A stretch of DNA of 42,273 bases, from positions 1 to 42,273 of the forward strand of contig NZ_WSRP01000026.1 of the NCBI RefSeq assembly GCF_009767915.1. Reading direction: 5' to 3'. The notes beneath the pieces were generated by a model that saw only the letters and a list, made by a program, of their open reading frames with translations, was not told the DNA's origin and searched no databases. Origin of the DNA: Parasutterella muris. GTDB taxonomy: Bacteria; Pseudomonadota; Gammaproteobacteria; Burkholderiales; Burkholderiaceae_F. Below, piece after piece: positions 34,848 through 42,273 of the stretch. Numbering within the stretch: the stretch's first letter is position 1; each line of letters starts with the position of its first letter. The translations under genes and the position numbers were made by a program.

Positions 34848-36034
34848 CAGTTGAAGAAGCAAAAGAAAAAATTTTAGAAGGCGCCGAAGTAGCCTCCGAT
34901 GTTGAAGAGGTGGTGACGCTTTATGCCCCCGGAAGGATTCTGGCTGAAGATATTGTTTCTCAGATTCAGGTCCCCCCGATGGACAATTCACAGATGGACG
35001 GCTATGCGGTACGCGCCGCGGAGCTCGCTGACGGCAGACGCGCCTTTTCGGTTTCGCAGAAGATTTTTGCAGGACACGTCGGCACAAAGCTTGAAAACGG
35101 TACCTGCGCCCGCATTTTTACCGGAGCGCCCATTCCCGAAGGGGCAGACGCGGTGATTCCTCAGGAAGAGGCGGTTGAACTCGAAGACGGAACGGTGGAA
35201 TTCAAGAACGCGCCCAAAGCAGGTGACTGGATTCGTCGAGCCGGATGCGACATTGATATCGGCGACACAGTGCTTCGCAAAGGTGATCGTCTGACGCCGC
35301 CCGCACTTGGTGTGGCGGCAAGTATCGGCAGAGCGACGGTTAAGGTTTACCGTCCGATTCGTGTTTCCCTGTTTTTCACAGGCGACGAACTTGCGATGCC
35401 CGGTGAAGAGCGAGTCGAAGGCGGAATCTACAATTCCAACCGCTTTGTTCTGCGCGCGCTCTTGCATCAGCTCGGCTGCGATGTCGTGGACTACGGCAAT
35501 ATTCCGGACTCTTTCGAGGATACGCTTGAAGCGTTCCGCAAGGCTGCAAGAAAATCCGATCTGATCATTACCAGCGGCGGTATCAGCGTGGGAGAAGCCG
35601 ATTACACGAAGAGAGCCGTGGACTCTTTAGGCAGCATGCAGATGTGGCGCATTGCTGTTAAGCCCGGAAAACCGGTAGGTAAGGGCAGCGTCCTTGGCGT
35701 ACCTTTCATCGGCCTGCCCGGAAATCCCGTCTCCGGCTTTGTCACGTTCCTGCTTTTTGCTCAGCCTTTGATCCTGAGACTTTCGGGCAGAAATCAGGTG
35801 GACGTGAAAGGGTACATGCTCCCGCTGAACTTTGATCTTAAAGGCGGAAGCCGCAGAGAGTTTATCCGTGTCCGCCGCAACGCCGAGGGCTCCCTTGAGA
35901 ACTACCGGACACAGAACTCTGCGGTTCTCTCCTCCTGTACCTGGGCGGACGGTCTCGCGGATATCCCGGCGGAAGCTCAGCTGAAGAAAGGAGATTTGGT
36001 GCGCTACATTCCTTTCAGCGAATTTAATCTGTAG
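34841..36034 (+). CDS. moeA: molybdopterin molybdenumtransferase MoeA
   Basis: Inserts molybdate into adenylated molybdopterin. The 397-residue protein begins with the MoeA domain containing PPMDNSQMDGYAVRA (about residue 45). The MogA-like domain has TSGGISVGEADYTK (about 244) and LPGNPVSGF (about 290), and a short C-terminal domain IV follows. ATG at 34841 lies inside the end of mobB after a purine-rich stretch. Its stop is eight bases before moaE; the moaD gene that often lies here is absent. Confidence 0.96.
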   Translation: MLTVEEAKEKILEGAEVASDVEEVVTLYAPGRILAEDIVSQIQVPPMDNSQMDGYAVRAAELADGRRAFSVSQKIFAGHVGTKLENGTCARIFTGAPIPEGADAVIPQEEAVELEDGTVEFKNAPKAGDWIRRAGCDIDIGDTVLRKGDRLTPPALGVAASIGRATVKVYRPIRVSLFFTGDELAMPGEERVEGGIYNSNRFVLRALLHQLGCDVVDYGNIPDSFEDTLEAFRKAARKSDLIITSGGISVGEADYTKRAVDSLGSMQMWRIAVKPGKPVGKGSVLGVPFIGLPGNPVSGFVTFLLFAQPLILRLSGRNQVDVKGYMLPLNFDLKGGSRREFIRVRRNAEGSLENYRTQNSAVLSSCTWADGLADIPAEAQLKKGDLVRYIPFSEFNL

Positions 36035-36042
36035 GTCGTGTC

Positions 36043-36489
36043 ATGAAGATATTGGTTCAGAAAGAAGACTTTGATTTGGATGCAGAAGTTCGCGAGCTTC
36101 GCAAAAATTCTTCCGTTGGCGCGGTCGTCACTTTCCTTGGCACGGTGCGCGATCTGAATGACGGAAAGGATGTGAGCGGCATGACGCTTGAGTATTATCC
36201 CGGCATGACGGAAAAAGCGCTGACAAAAATTGCTAAGCAGGCGCTTGAGCGCTGGGATATTGAAGATGTGACGGTGATTCATCGTGTTGGCGAACTGCGC
36301 GTCACCGATCAGATTGTGCTCGTTGGCGTCTCAGGTAAGCATCGCGGCGAAGCCTTTGACGCCTGCGAATTTGTGATTGATTACCTTAAGACGGAAGCGC
36401 CGTTTTGGAAGAAGGAAACGCTTCCCGAAGGCGAGCGCTGGGTTGAAGCGCGCGACAGTGACGAGACCGCTAAGGAGCGGTGGGACTAA
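36043..36489 (+). CDS. moaE: molybdopterin synthase catalytic subunit MoaE
   Basis: The large subunit of molybdopterin synthase, which adds two sulfurs to precursor Z using thiocarboxylated MoaD. 148 residues. GAVVTFLGTVRD, the segment MTLEYYPGMTEKAL, VIHRVGEL, and the late lysine-rich KTEAPFWKKETLPEGERWVEA are diagnostic and include the active-site lysine. MoaD must be encoded elsewhere. A strong terminator follows. Confidence 0.96.
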   Translation: MKILVQKEDFDLDAEVRELRKNSSVGAVVTFLGTVRDLNDGKDVSGMTLEYYPGMTEKALTKIAKQALERWDIEDVTVIHRVGELRVTDQIVLVGVSGKHRGEAFDACEFVIDYLKTEAPFWKKETLPEGERWVEARDSDETAKERWD

Positions 36490-36502
36490 ATTTCCTATTC
36501 CC

Positions 36503-36536
36503 AAATTAAGGGCTCGGCAGAGCCCTTAATTTATTT
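36503..36536 (+). terminator. intrinsic terminator after moaE
   Basis: AAATTAAGGGCTC and GAGCCCTTAATTT form a 13-bp perfect stem with a four-base loop GGCA, followed by ATTTTC. Its symmetry would allow function in either direction. Confidence 0.88.
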
Positions 36537-36554
36537 TCTTGTCACAATACAAAG

Positions 36555-36591
36555 TCATGAGTTTGCCGGAGATTCATCGGCGAACTCTTGA
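36555..36591 (+). promoter_or_regulatory. long inverted repeat in the clpB leader
   Basis: 36555-36568 and 36578-36591 are inverted repeats (TCA, one mismatch, then ten pairs including one G-U) around a nine-base loop GAGATTCAT. The repeat ends four bases before the AAGGAG of clpB. It is neither CIRCE nor the HspR repeat as known. It could be a heat-shock operator or an RNA structure controlling clpB translation. Confidence 0.5.
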
Positions 36592-36612
36592 AAAAAGGAG
36601 ATTTAAACCTTT

Positions 36613-39210
36613 ATGCGTCAAGACAAACTAACCACACGGTTTCAGGAGCTGTTAGCTCAAGCGCAGTCTATGGCGGCTGAGAATTCCCAGCAGTATATCG
36701 ACCCGCTGCATGTGCTCCTTGCGGTTCTTCACGATGATGAGGGAACCGGCCGCACGCTTCTGGAACGATCGGGAGTTCGAGTTCAGCAGCTCGAACACAA
36801 GGTCAGGGAGGCGATCCGCAAGATTCCGGAGGTGTCCGGAGCGGCGAACAATATTCAGGTCAGCCGAGAGCTAATGTCGATCCTTAACGCGACAGAGCGT
36901 GAAGCGCAAAGACTCGGCGACGAGTACATCTCGACAGATCTGTTCCTTTTGGCTTTGTGTGACAGCAGCTGTGATGCTGCCCGTCTTGCGAAAGAAGAAG
37001 GCTTAAATAAGGAATCGCTTGAAAGAGCCATACTATCTGTTCGTGGAGGAGAGAAAGTGGACAATCCCGATGCTGAGAACAACCGCGAAGCTCTGAAAAA
37101 GTACACGGTTGATTTAACTGAAAGAGCGCGTCAGGGCAAGCTTGATCCGGTTATCGGACGCGATGATGAAATTCGTCGCGCGATGCAGATCCTGCAGCGC
37201 CGCAGCAAGAACAATCCCGTTTTAATCGGTGAGCCGGGCGTTGGTAAGACCGCAGTCGTTGAAGGTCTTGCTCAGCGTATTGTTAACGGTGAGGTTCCCG
37301 ATACGCTGCGCAATAAACGCGTTTTAAGCCTTGATATGGCCGGCCTGGTCGCCGGTGCTAAATATCGCGGTGAATTTGAGGAGCGCCTGAAAGCGCTTCT
37401 GAAAGAAGTGGTCGCCGAAGAAGGGCGCATCATTCTCTTTATTGATGAAATTCACACAGTGGTCGGCGCCGGTAAAACCGAAGGCGCGATGGACGCGGGC
37501 AATATGCTCAAGCCTGCGCTCTCTCGCGGCGAGCTGCATGTCATCGGTGCAACAACGCTTGATGAATACCGCAAATACATTGAAAAAGATCCGGCTCTTG
37601 AGCGCCGCTTCCAGAAAGTGATCGTTGACGAACCGAGCGTTGAAGACACGATTGCGATTCTGCGCGGACTTCAGGAAAAGTATGAAGTCCACCATGGTGT
37701 CGAAATTACCGACCCGGCAATTGTTGCGGCGGCTGAACTTTCCGCACGCTACATAACGGATCGATTCCTCCCGGATAAAGCAATTGACCTGATTGATGAA
37801 GCGGCAGCCAGAATCAAGATGGAAATTGATTCCAAGCCGGAAGAGCTCGATAAGCTTGACCGTCGTCTGATCCAGCTGAAGATCGAAAGAGAAGCAGTCA
37901 AGAAAGAGAAGGACGAAGCAAGTCAGAAACGTCTCTCGGCTTTGGAAGACGAGATTCAGAAACTGAGCCGCGAATATTCCGATCTTGAAGAGATCTGGAA
38001 GAAAGAAAAGAACGCCGCAATCGGATCGAAAGAAATTCGTGACGAGATCGACCGTCTTAAGACAAAGATGGATGAACTTCGCCGTCAGGGTAAGTATGAA
38101 GAGCTCGCGGAGATTCAGTACGGCGAACTGCCCGAGCTTGAACGCCGCCTGATCAAAGAAGAGGATCGTGAGGAAAAAGTTCATGAAGAGAAACCGAAAC
38201 TTCTGAGAACACAGGTTGGCGCAGAAGAAATTGCTGAAGTGGTGTCGAGAGCGACCGGAATTCCGGTTTCCAAGATGATGGAAGGTGAACGCCAGAAGCT
38301 CTTGGATATGTCCAAATACATCGGCAAGCGGGTTGTCGGCCAGAAAGAAGCGGTCAATAAGGTCGTTGACGCGATTCTGCGTTCACGCGCCGGATTGTCT
38401 GATCCGAACCGCCCCTACGGCTCATTCCTCTTCCTCGGCCCGACAGGCGTTGGTAAGACTGAGCTGACAAAGGCCTTGGCGGAATTCCTGTTTGATACGG
38501 AAGACGCGATGATTCGTATCGATATGAGCGAGTTCATGGAAAAGCACTCCGTAGCTCGTCTGATCGGTGCGCCTCCGGGATATGTCGGCTATGAAGAAGG
38601 CGGCTATCTGACAGAGGCCGTCCGCCGCAAACCTTACAGCGTTATTCTGCTTGATGAGGTCGAAAAGGCTCATCCGGACGTATTCAATATTCTTCTGCAG
38701 GTTCTTGACGACGGCCGTATGACCGACGGACAGGGCCGCACGGTGGACTTCAAGAATACGGTCATCATCATGACTTCGAACCTTGGCTCGCATGAAATTA
38801 TGAATCGTCAGGGCGAAGATTCTGCGGTGATCAAGGACGCGGTCATGGAGCAGGTTAAACAGCACTTCCGTCCTGAATTCATTAATCGTATTGATGAAAT
38901 CGTGGTCTTCAATGCACTGGACGAAAAGGCGATTCGTGAGATTGCAAGAATTCAGATTCGCAAACTCGCAAAACGCATGGAAGCTCAGAACATTGGTCTT
39001 GAAGTGACAGACGCGGCTCTGGATGAAATCGGCAAAGTCGGCTTTGATCCGCTCTTTGGCGCTCGCCCGCTCCGTCGCGCGGTTCAGGATTATCTTGAAA
39101 ACAGCATCGCGGTCAACCTGCTCAAAGGCAAGTATGCGCCCGGAGATACGGTTTTCGTAGATTACAAGGACGATAAGTTCATTTTTGAGGACAAAAATGA
39201 ACTGAGTTAA
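36613..39210 (+). CDS. clpB: ATP-dependent disaggregase ClpB
   Basis: A hexameric AAA+ chaperone that, with DnaK, rescues aggregated proteins. The 865-residue full-length form has the N-domain (about 1-145), NBD1 with Walker [16 protein letters not shown] (about 206) and [15 protein letters not shown], a middle coiled-coil (about 410-525), and NBD2 with Walker [16 protein letters not shown] (about 611), [16 protein letters not shown] and the sensor-2 region [13 protein letters not shown] lies about 12 bases before the ATG, a long spacing. A long inverted repeat upstream suggests special control. Confidence 0.98.
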   Translation: MRQDKLTTRFQELLAQAQSMAAENSQQYIDPLHVLLAVLHDDEGTGRTLLERSGVRVQQLEHKVREAIRKIPEVSGAANNIQVSRELMSILNATEREAQRLGDEYISTDLFLLALCDSSCDAARLAKEEGLNKESLERAILSVRGGEKVDNPDAENNREALKKYTVDLTERARQGKLDPVIGRDDEIRRAMQILQRRSKNNPVLIGEPGVGKTAVVEGLAQRIVNGEVPDTLRNKRVLSLDMAGLVAGAKYRGEFEERLKALLKEVVAEEGRIILFIDEIHTVVGAGKTEGAMDAGNMLKPALSRGELHVIGATTLDEYRKYIEKDPALERRFQKVIVDEPSVEDTIAILRGLQEKYEVHHGVEITDPAIVAAAELSARYITDRFLPDKAIDLIDEAAARIKMEIDSKPEELDKLDRRLIQLKIEREAVKKEKDEASQKRLSALEDEIQKLSREYSDLEEIWKKEKNAAIGSKEIRDEIDRLKTKMDELRRQGKYEELAEIQYGELPELERRLIKEEDREEKVHEEKPKLLRTQVGAEEIAEVVSRATGIPVSKMMEGERQKLLDMSKYIGKRVVGQKEAVNKVVDAILRSRAGLSDPNRPYGSFLFLGPTGVGKTELTKALAEFLFDTEDAMIRIDMSEFMEKHSVARLIGAPPGYVGYEEGGYLTEAVRRKPYSVILLDEVEKAHPDVFNILLQVLDDGRMTDGQGRTVDFKNTVIIMTSNLGSHEIMNRQGEDSAVIKDAVMEQVKQHFRPEFINRIDEIVVFNALDEKAIREIARIQIRKLAKRMEAQNIGLEVTDAALDEIGKVGFDPLFGARPLRRAVQDYLENSIAVNLLKGKYAPGDTVFVDYKDDKFIFEDKNELS

Positions 39211-39231
39211 GTAACCATTAATTGATTGACG

Positions 39232-39253
39232 GGGCGCTTCGGCGCCCTAATTT
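39232..39253 (+). terminator. intrinsic terminator after clpB
   Basis: GGGCGC and GCGCCC enclose a TTCG tetraloop, followed by TAATTTTT. Confidence 0.85.
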
Positions 39254-39309
39254 TTATCGCTTGGGCGCTAGAATTGATAAAAACAAATTTTCGTCCCGAG
39301 AGATCATTT

Positions 39310-40545
39310 ATGCAGGATCAAACCACCAGAGCGCACGACATTTTGGCCATATTTTTGGTTTCCATCGCGCATGCGAGCTCCCACTTTTATCATCTTGTCA
39401 TTCCGTCTCTTTTCCCTTGGATACTTCCGCACTTTAATCTGAATTACCTTCAGGGCGGGACATTAGTTTCGACCTTCTTTGTCACTAGCGCGCTTGGGCA
39501 GTCCGCGACCGGTTTTTTGGTGGATAAAATCGGCCCTCGTCTGTCGATGTATCTCGGGCTGATTTGTTTGGCATCAAGCGCTTTTGTTTTAGGTCTTGCT
39601 GACAATGTGCCCATGCTGTTTGCGGCTTCGATTCTCGCCGGTCTCGGCAATTCCGTCTTTCATCCGGCCGATTACAGCCTGATGAATTACAACATTTCTC
39701 AGCGCTATCTCGGACATGCATTTGCTTGGCACAACATTACCGGTAATATCGGCTGGGCTATTTGTCCCTTCTTCATGGTTCTCATGGCTGAGAATGTCGG
39801 CTGGAGAGAGGCCGCTTTTGCGGCTTCGAGCGTGGCATTGATTGTTTTAGGGTTCCAGCTCTTTTTCAGGGATGTGTTCTCAATCGATCAGAGTTCCAAG
39901 AAATTCGTTTCTGAAGAAAAGGACAGCGGCGGCGCATTCAGCTTTCTTGCGGTTCCCTCCGTATGGATGTGCTTTTTCTTCTTTTTCTTTACTTCCGGTG
40001 CCTTTGGCGTACTGCAAAGTTTCTCGCAATCGATCTTTAGAAATGCTTACGGACTGAACTTGGCCGGAGCTTCGGCCGCGCTGATGGCGTACCTGATTGG
40101 TGCGGGCGCCGGAGCACTTGTGGGCGGCTTCATTGCCGGTCAGTCCCGCTTTTCTTCGAATCGTGTTGTCGCGGTCTGTATTGCTTTCTCTGCTCTGATG
40201 GCGGTGGTTTTGGCATCCGAGATTCTTGTCGGATACTGGGCTGTTGTTTTGATGTTCCTGATGGGTGCGGGCACAGGAGTTGCCGCGCCGAGTCGGGACA
40301 TTATGATTCGATCGGCCACGGTGGCAAAGCTTGGTCAGCGATCATTCGGCCGTGTTTACGGATTTACTTACTGCGGAATGGATGTCGGGCAGTCTCTGTC
40401 GCCCTTAGTCTTCGGCCCGCTTCTTGATAAGGGCATGTTTTCTCTGGTTCTCTTTGGCGTGGCAGCGCTTCAGACAGCGGCTATTTTCACAGCGCTTCAG
40501 GTGTCAGACGGAGAAAAGAAAGCGGATGTTCCGAGTGGGGCCTAG
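39310..40545 (+). CDS. major facilitator superfamily transporter
   Basis: A 411-residue inner-membrane protein with about 12 hydrophobic helices. The loop between helices 2 and 3 has the MFS signature-like GFLVDKIGPRLSMYLG. The region AGLGNSVFHPADYSLMN resembles the fosmidomycin-resistance/sugar efflux type (the FHPAD motif is typical of Fsr-like MFS proteins). Substrate unknown. ATG at 39310 is preferred, since an upstream frame from 39226 runs through the clpB terminator. The stop codon overlaps that of dinB on the other strand in a shared CTAG. Confidence 0.85.
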   Translation: MQDQTTRAHDILAIFLVSIAHASSHFYHLVIPSLFPWILPHFNLNYLQGGTLVSTFFVTSALGQSATGFLVDKIGPRLSMYLGLICLASSAFVLGLADNVPMLFAASILAGLGNSVFHPADYSLMNYNISQRYLGHAFAWHNITGNIGWAICPFFMVLMAENVGWREAAFAASSVALIVLGFQLFFRDVFSIDQSSKKFVSEEKDSGGAFSFLAVPSVWMCFFFFFFTSGAFGVLQSFSQSIFRNAYGLNLAGASAALMAYLIGAGAGALVGGFIAGQSRFSSNRVVAVCIAFSALMAVVLASEILVGYWAVVLMFLMGAGTGVAAPSRDIMIRSATVAKLGQRSFGRVYGFTYCGMDVGQSLSPLVFGPLLDKGMFSLVLFGVAALQTAAIFTALQVSDGEKKADVPSGA

Positions 40546-41642
40546 AGCGGCAGTTCGGTTTGCTCTCCGATAGAAAGCGGGAGGAGTGTTTCCGGATTTT
40601 CTTCTTCTACCCGGTTTCCGATGGAAACGCCCAGGAGACGGACAGTTTGTCCGCCTCTATCCACGTTCTCGAGCAGTTTTTTCGCCAGTTCAAGGATATG
40701 AGGTTTATCGGCCAGAATCCTGTCGGTTGTTTCGGAGCGGGTTATGGTCTTGAAGTTATGGAATCTGACTTTCAGCGTCAGGGAGGTTCCGGAGAAGTTA
40801 TTCTTTTCAAGCCGGGTTATCAGCCGATCGACGATGCCTTCGAGCGCTTCTTCGAGTTTCTGCAGATTTCCTTCGTCGTGGCTGAAAGTGACTTCGGCCG
40901 AGACTTGTTTACGGATTCGACTTGTCGTGACTTCTCGATTATCGATGCCCCGGGCAAAGTTGTAGAAAGAGATTCCAGCTTTTCCGAACTGCTGATTCAG
41001 AAAAGAGATATCTTGTTCTCGTAAGTCTTTTCCGGTTCTGATGCCGAGAGATTCCATTTTCTTTTGCGTCACCGGTCCGACGCCCCAGATGGCTTTAACC
41101 GGCAGGCGGTCAATAAAAGCGGCGGCGCGGTCGGGATGAATGACGCAGAGCCCGTCCGGTTTTCTCCAATCGCTGGCGATTTTGGCTAGGAATTTGTTGT
41201 AAGAAACACCGGCGGAAACGACCAATCCGACTTCTTCCCGAACATTTTTGCGAATCAGTTTAGCGATCTCCATGGCGTATGTGTATTCCTCATATACGCC
41301 GGTCACGTCAAGGAACGCCTCATCGATGGAGACCGGTTCGATGATGTCTGTGTATCTGGCGAAGATCGAAAAGATTTCCTGAGAGATTTTTTTGTACTCT
41401 TCCATTCTTCCCTTGACAAAGATCAGGTCAGGACAGAGTTTGAGTGCCTGAGAGGAGGGCATAGCGGATCGCACTCCGAACTTTCTGGCCTCGTATGAAG
41501 CAGACGCGACCACGCCTCTGACCGCGTTAAGGCCGACGGCGATAGGTTTGCCGCGTAATTCAGGGAAGTCCCGCTGTTCGACGGAAGCGAAGAAAGCGTC
41601 AACGTCGATATGGAGAATTCGGCGGTATCCGTCTTGGCTCAT
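40542..41642 (-). CDS. dinB: DNA polymerase IV (Y family)
   Basis: An error-prone translesion polymerase, 366 residues. Catalytic acids are visible: D13 in HIDVDAFFASVEQRD, and D107-E108 in VSIDEAFLDV. SASYEARKFGVRSAMP is the nucleotide-binding finger, and GVGPVTQKKMESLGI is the helix-hairpin-helix thumb. The protein ends EQTELPL, a good match to the beta-clamp binding motif. It is convergent with the MFS gene, with overlapping stops and no terminator between them. No LexA box was recognised in the 180 bp upstream. Confidence 0.96.
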   Translation of the reverse strand: MSQDGYRRILHIDVDAFFASVEQRDFPELRGKPIAVGLNAVRGVVASASYEARKFGVRSAMPSSQALKLCPDLIFVKGRMEEYKKISQEIFSIFARYTDIIEPVSIDEAFLDVTGVYEEYTYAMEIAKLIRKNVREEVGLVVSAGVSYNKFLAKIASDWRKPDGLCVIHPDRAAAFIDRLPVKAIWGVGPVTQKKMESLGIRTGKDLREQDISFLNQQFGKAGISFYNFARGIDNREVTTSRIRKQVSAEVTFSHDEGNLQKLEEALEGIVDRLITRLEKNNFSGTSLTLKVRFHNFKTITRSETTDRILADKPHILELAKKLLENVDRGGQTVRLLGVSIGNRVEEENPETLLPLSIGEQTELPL

Positions 41643-41826
41643 ACGGTTTCGTTTCTATAGTTCAAGCGTAGCGACAGAATGGAGTACATCCTTCAATGTT
41701 AGGGGCAAGCTCTGTGTTCATCAATGGAGGAGTGAAATTTTTTCGTTAAGATTTTTCGCAGAGGAATCTGTGGTTCATTTAGTTCAGCAAAAAAATCGTT
41801 TTTAGATTAAAATTCAACTCCTGTCT

Positions 41827-41911
41827 GGCCCGATGGTGAAATTGGTAGACACAAGGGACTTAAAATCCCTCGGCGCAAGCTGTACCGGTTCAAGTCCGGT
41901 TCGGGCCACCA
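41827..41911 (+). tRNA. tRNA-Leu (anticodon UAA)
   Basis: 85 bases with encoded CCA. The acceptor arms GGCCCGA/TCGGGCC pair over 7 bp. The anticodon stem AGGGA/TCCCT encloses CTTAAAA, giving anticodon TAA. The T stem ACCGG/CCGGT encloses TTCAAGT. The long variable arm (CGGCGCAAGCTGT region) fits a class II tRNA-Leu. A transposase remnant lies about 100 bp downstream. Confidence 0.97.
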
Positions 41912-42014
41912 AGTTCATATTTTTCCTAGTTGTGAAAACAATGGAATTTAGAGGAAAAGAAAGTAAATTTCCCTGATGGACACGCTCTTCGGTCCAAACC
42001 TCCGCGACATGGCT

Positions 42015-42209
42015 CTACATTGACTTGAAGGTCATAGACGGTTTAGGGAGATCTAAAAGCTCAAGCATGTCCTGGGCTTTTTTCGATAGCGGCTCTACAA
42101 CCCAAGTTGCTCTAGTTGGAGCCCTTACAGCTCTCACTCGCTTTAATGCGGATAATAATTTCTCCACCGAGTCATCGGGAAACTTTAATTCCGAGGCAGG
42201 TCGGACGCA
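42015..42209 (-). pseudogene. C-terminal fragment of a transposase (IS1634-like?)
   Basis: The minus strand is open for 64 codons after a TGA (42210-42212). The translation contains SVEKLLSALKRVRAVRAPTR and, a little further, PLSKKAQDMLELLDLPKP, which resembles from memory the C-terminus of IS1634/IS4-type transposases (a repeated 'LxxVRAV ... LSPEAREILRALGLP' pattern). No start codon is visible and upstream frames look shifted, so this is a decayed fragment. The window ends 64 bp further on. The family assignment is tentative. Confidence 0.4.
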
Positions 42210-42273
42210 TCAGAAATTAAATAGAAGACCACGATAAGGGTTTCCTTTTGAAGGGAGACCTTAGCCCAGGGAG

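Noticed and set aside
36555-36591. CIRCE or HspR operator upstream of clpB.
   Set aside because: The arms do not match TTAGCACTC/GAGTGCTAA or CTTGAGT/ACTCAAG; kept only as an unassigned inverted repeat.
42025-42237. Plus-strand 70-codon frame near the window end.
   Set aside because: No family resemblance; the minus strand carries the transposase-like sequence, so this is a shadow frame.
1-42273. CRISPR array, prophage or secondary-metabolite cluster.
   Set aside because: No regularly spaced repeats, phage structural genes or biosynthetic megasynthases were seen anywhere in the window.

Overview
The window looks like a chromosomal segment of a betaproteobacterium, most likely Burkholderiales and possibly Sutterellaceae. 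The phylum call rests on gene order: surE-nlpD-rlmD, ndk-rlmN-rodZ-ispG-hisS-yfgM-bamB-der-hfq-hflX, rnr-rlmB, rpsF-priB-rpsR-rplI-dnaB and alaC-hom-thrC-(mob/moe)-moaE-clpB are all arranged as in Burkholderia, Bordetella and Ralstonia. The family call is an inference from the gene losses and cannot be proven from the window alone. Nearly everything between about 2.6 and 41.6 kb is on the plus strand and tightly packed.

Layout. 1-2655 is an accessory patch: a broken fic gene split by a complete IS4-family insertion sequence (596..1975, with matching 9-bp target duplications), followed by an AT-rich stretch with no gene. 2656-3722 holds a radical SAM gene and a self-contained small transcription unit (a near-perfect Pho box, -10 element, 48-codon ORF, terminator). 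3846-10646 carries leuCD, surE, nlpD, rlmD and three tandem related membrane proteins. 10792-20893 is a long housekeeping block covering nucleotide kinase, RNA modification, cell shape, isoprenoid synthesis, tRNA charging, outer membrane assembly, ribosome GTPases and hfq-hflX. A secreted DUF1311 protein lies convergent to hflX. 21530-29998 holds RNase R, RlmB, the S6-PriB-S18-L9 operon, DnaB, a DUF456 membrane protein and a PhoH-type ATPase. 30167-36489 carries the alanine/homoserine/threonine genes and molybdenum cofactor genes. ClpB, an MFS transporter, DNA polymerase IV (minus strand), tRNA-Leu(UAA) and a transposase remnant close the window.

Gene-order losses relative to related betaproteobacteria stand out: pcm and rpoS are missing around nlpD, moaD is missing between moeA and moaE, and hflK/hflC/hisZ/purA are missing after hflX. 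The best candidate for something undescribed is the Pho-box small-protein unit at 3446-3722, followed by the three tandem five-helix membrane proteins at 8964-10646. The rest is well-known core genome, with several structured leaders (clpB, hfq, rpsF) that deserve a comparative check.
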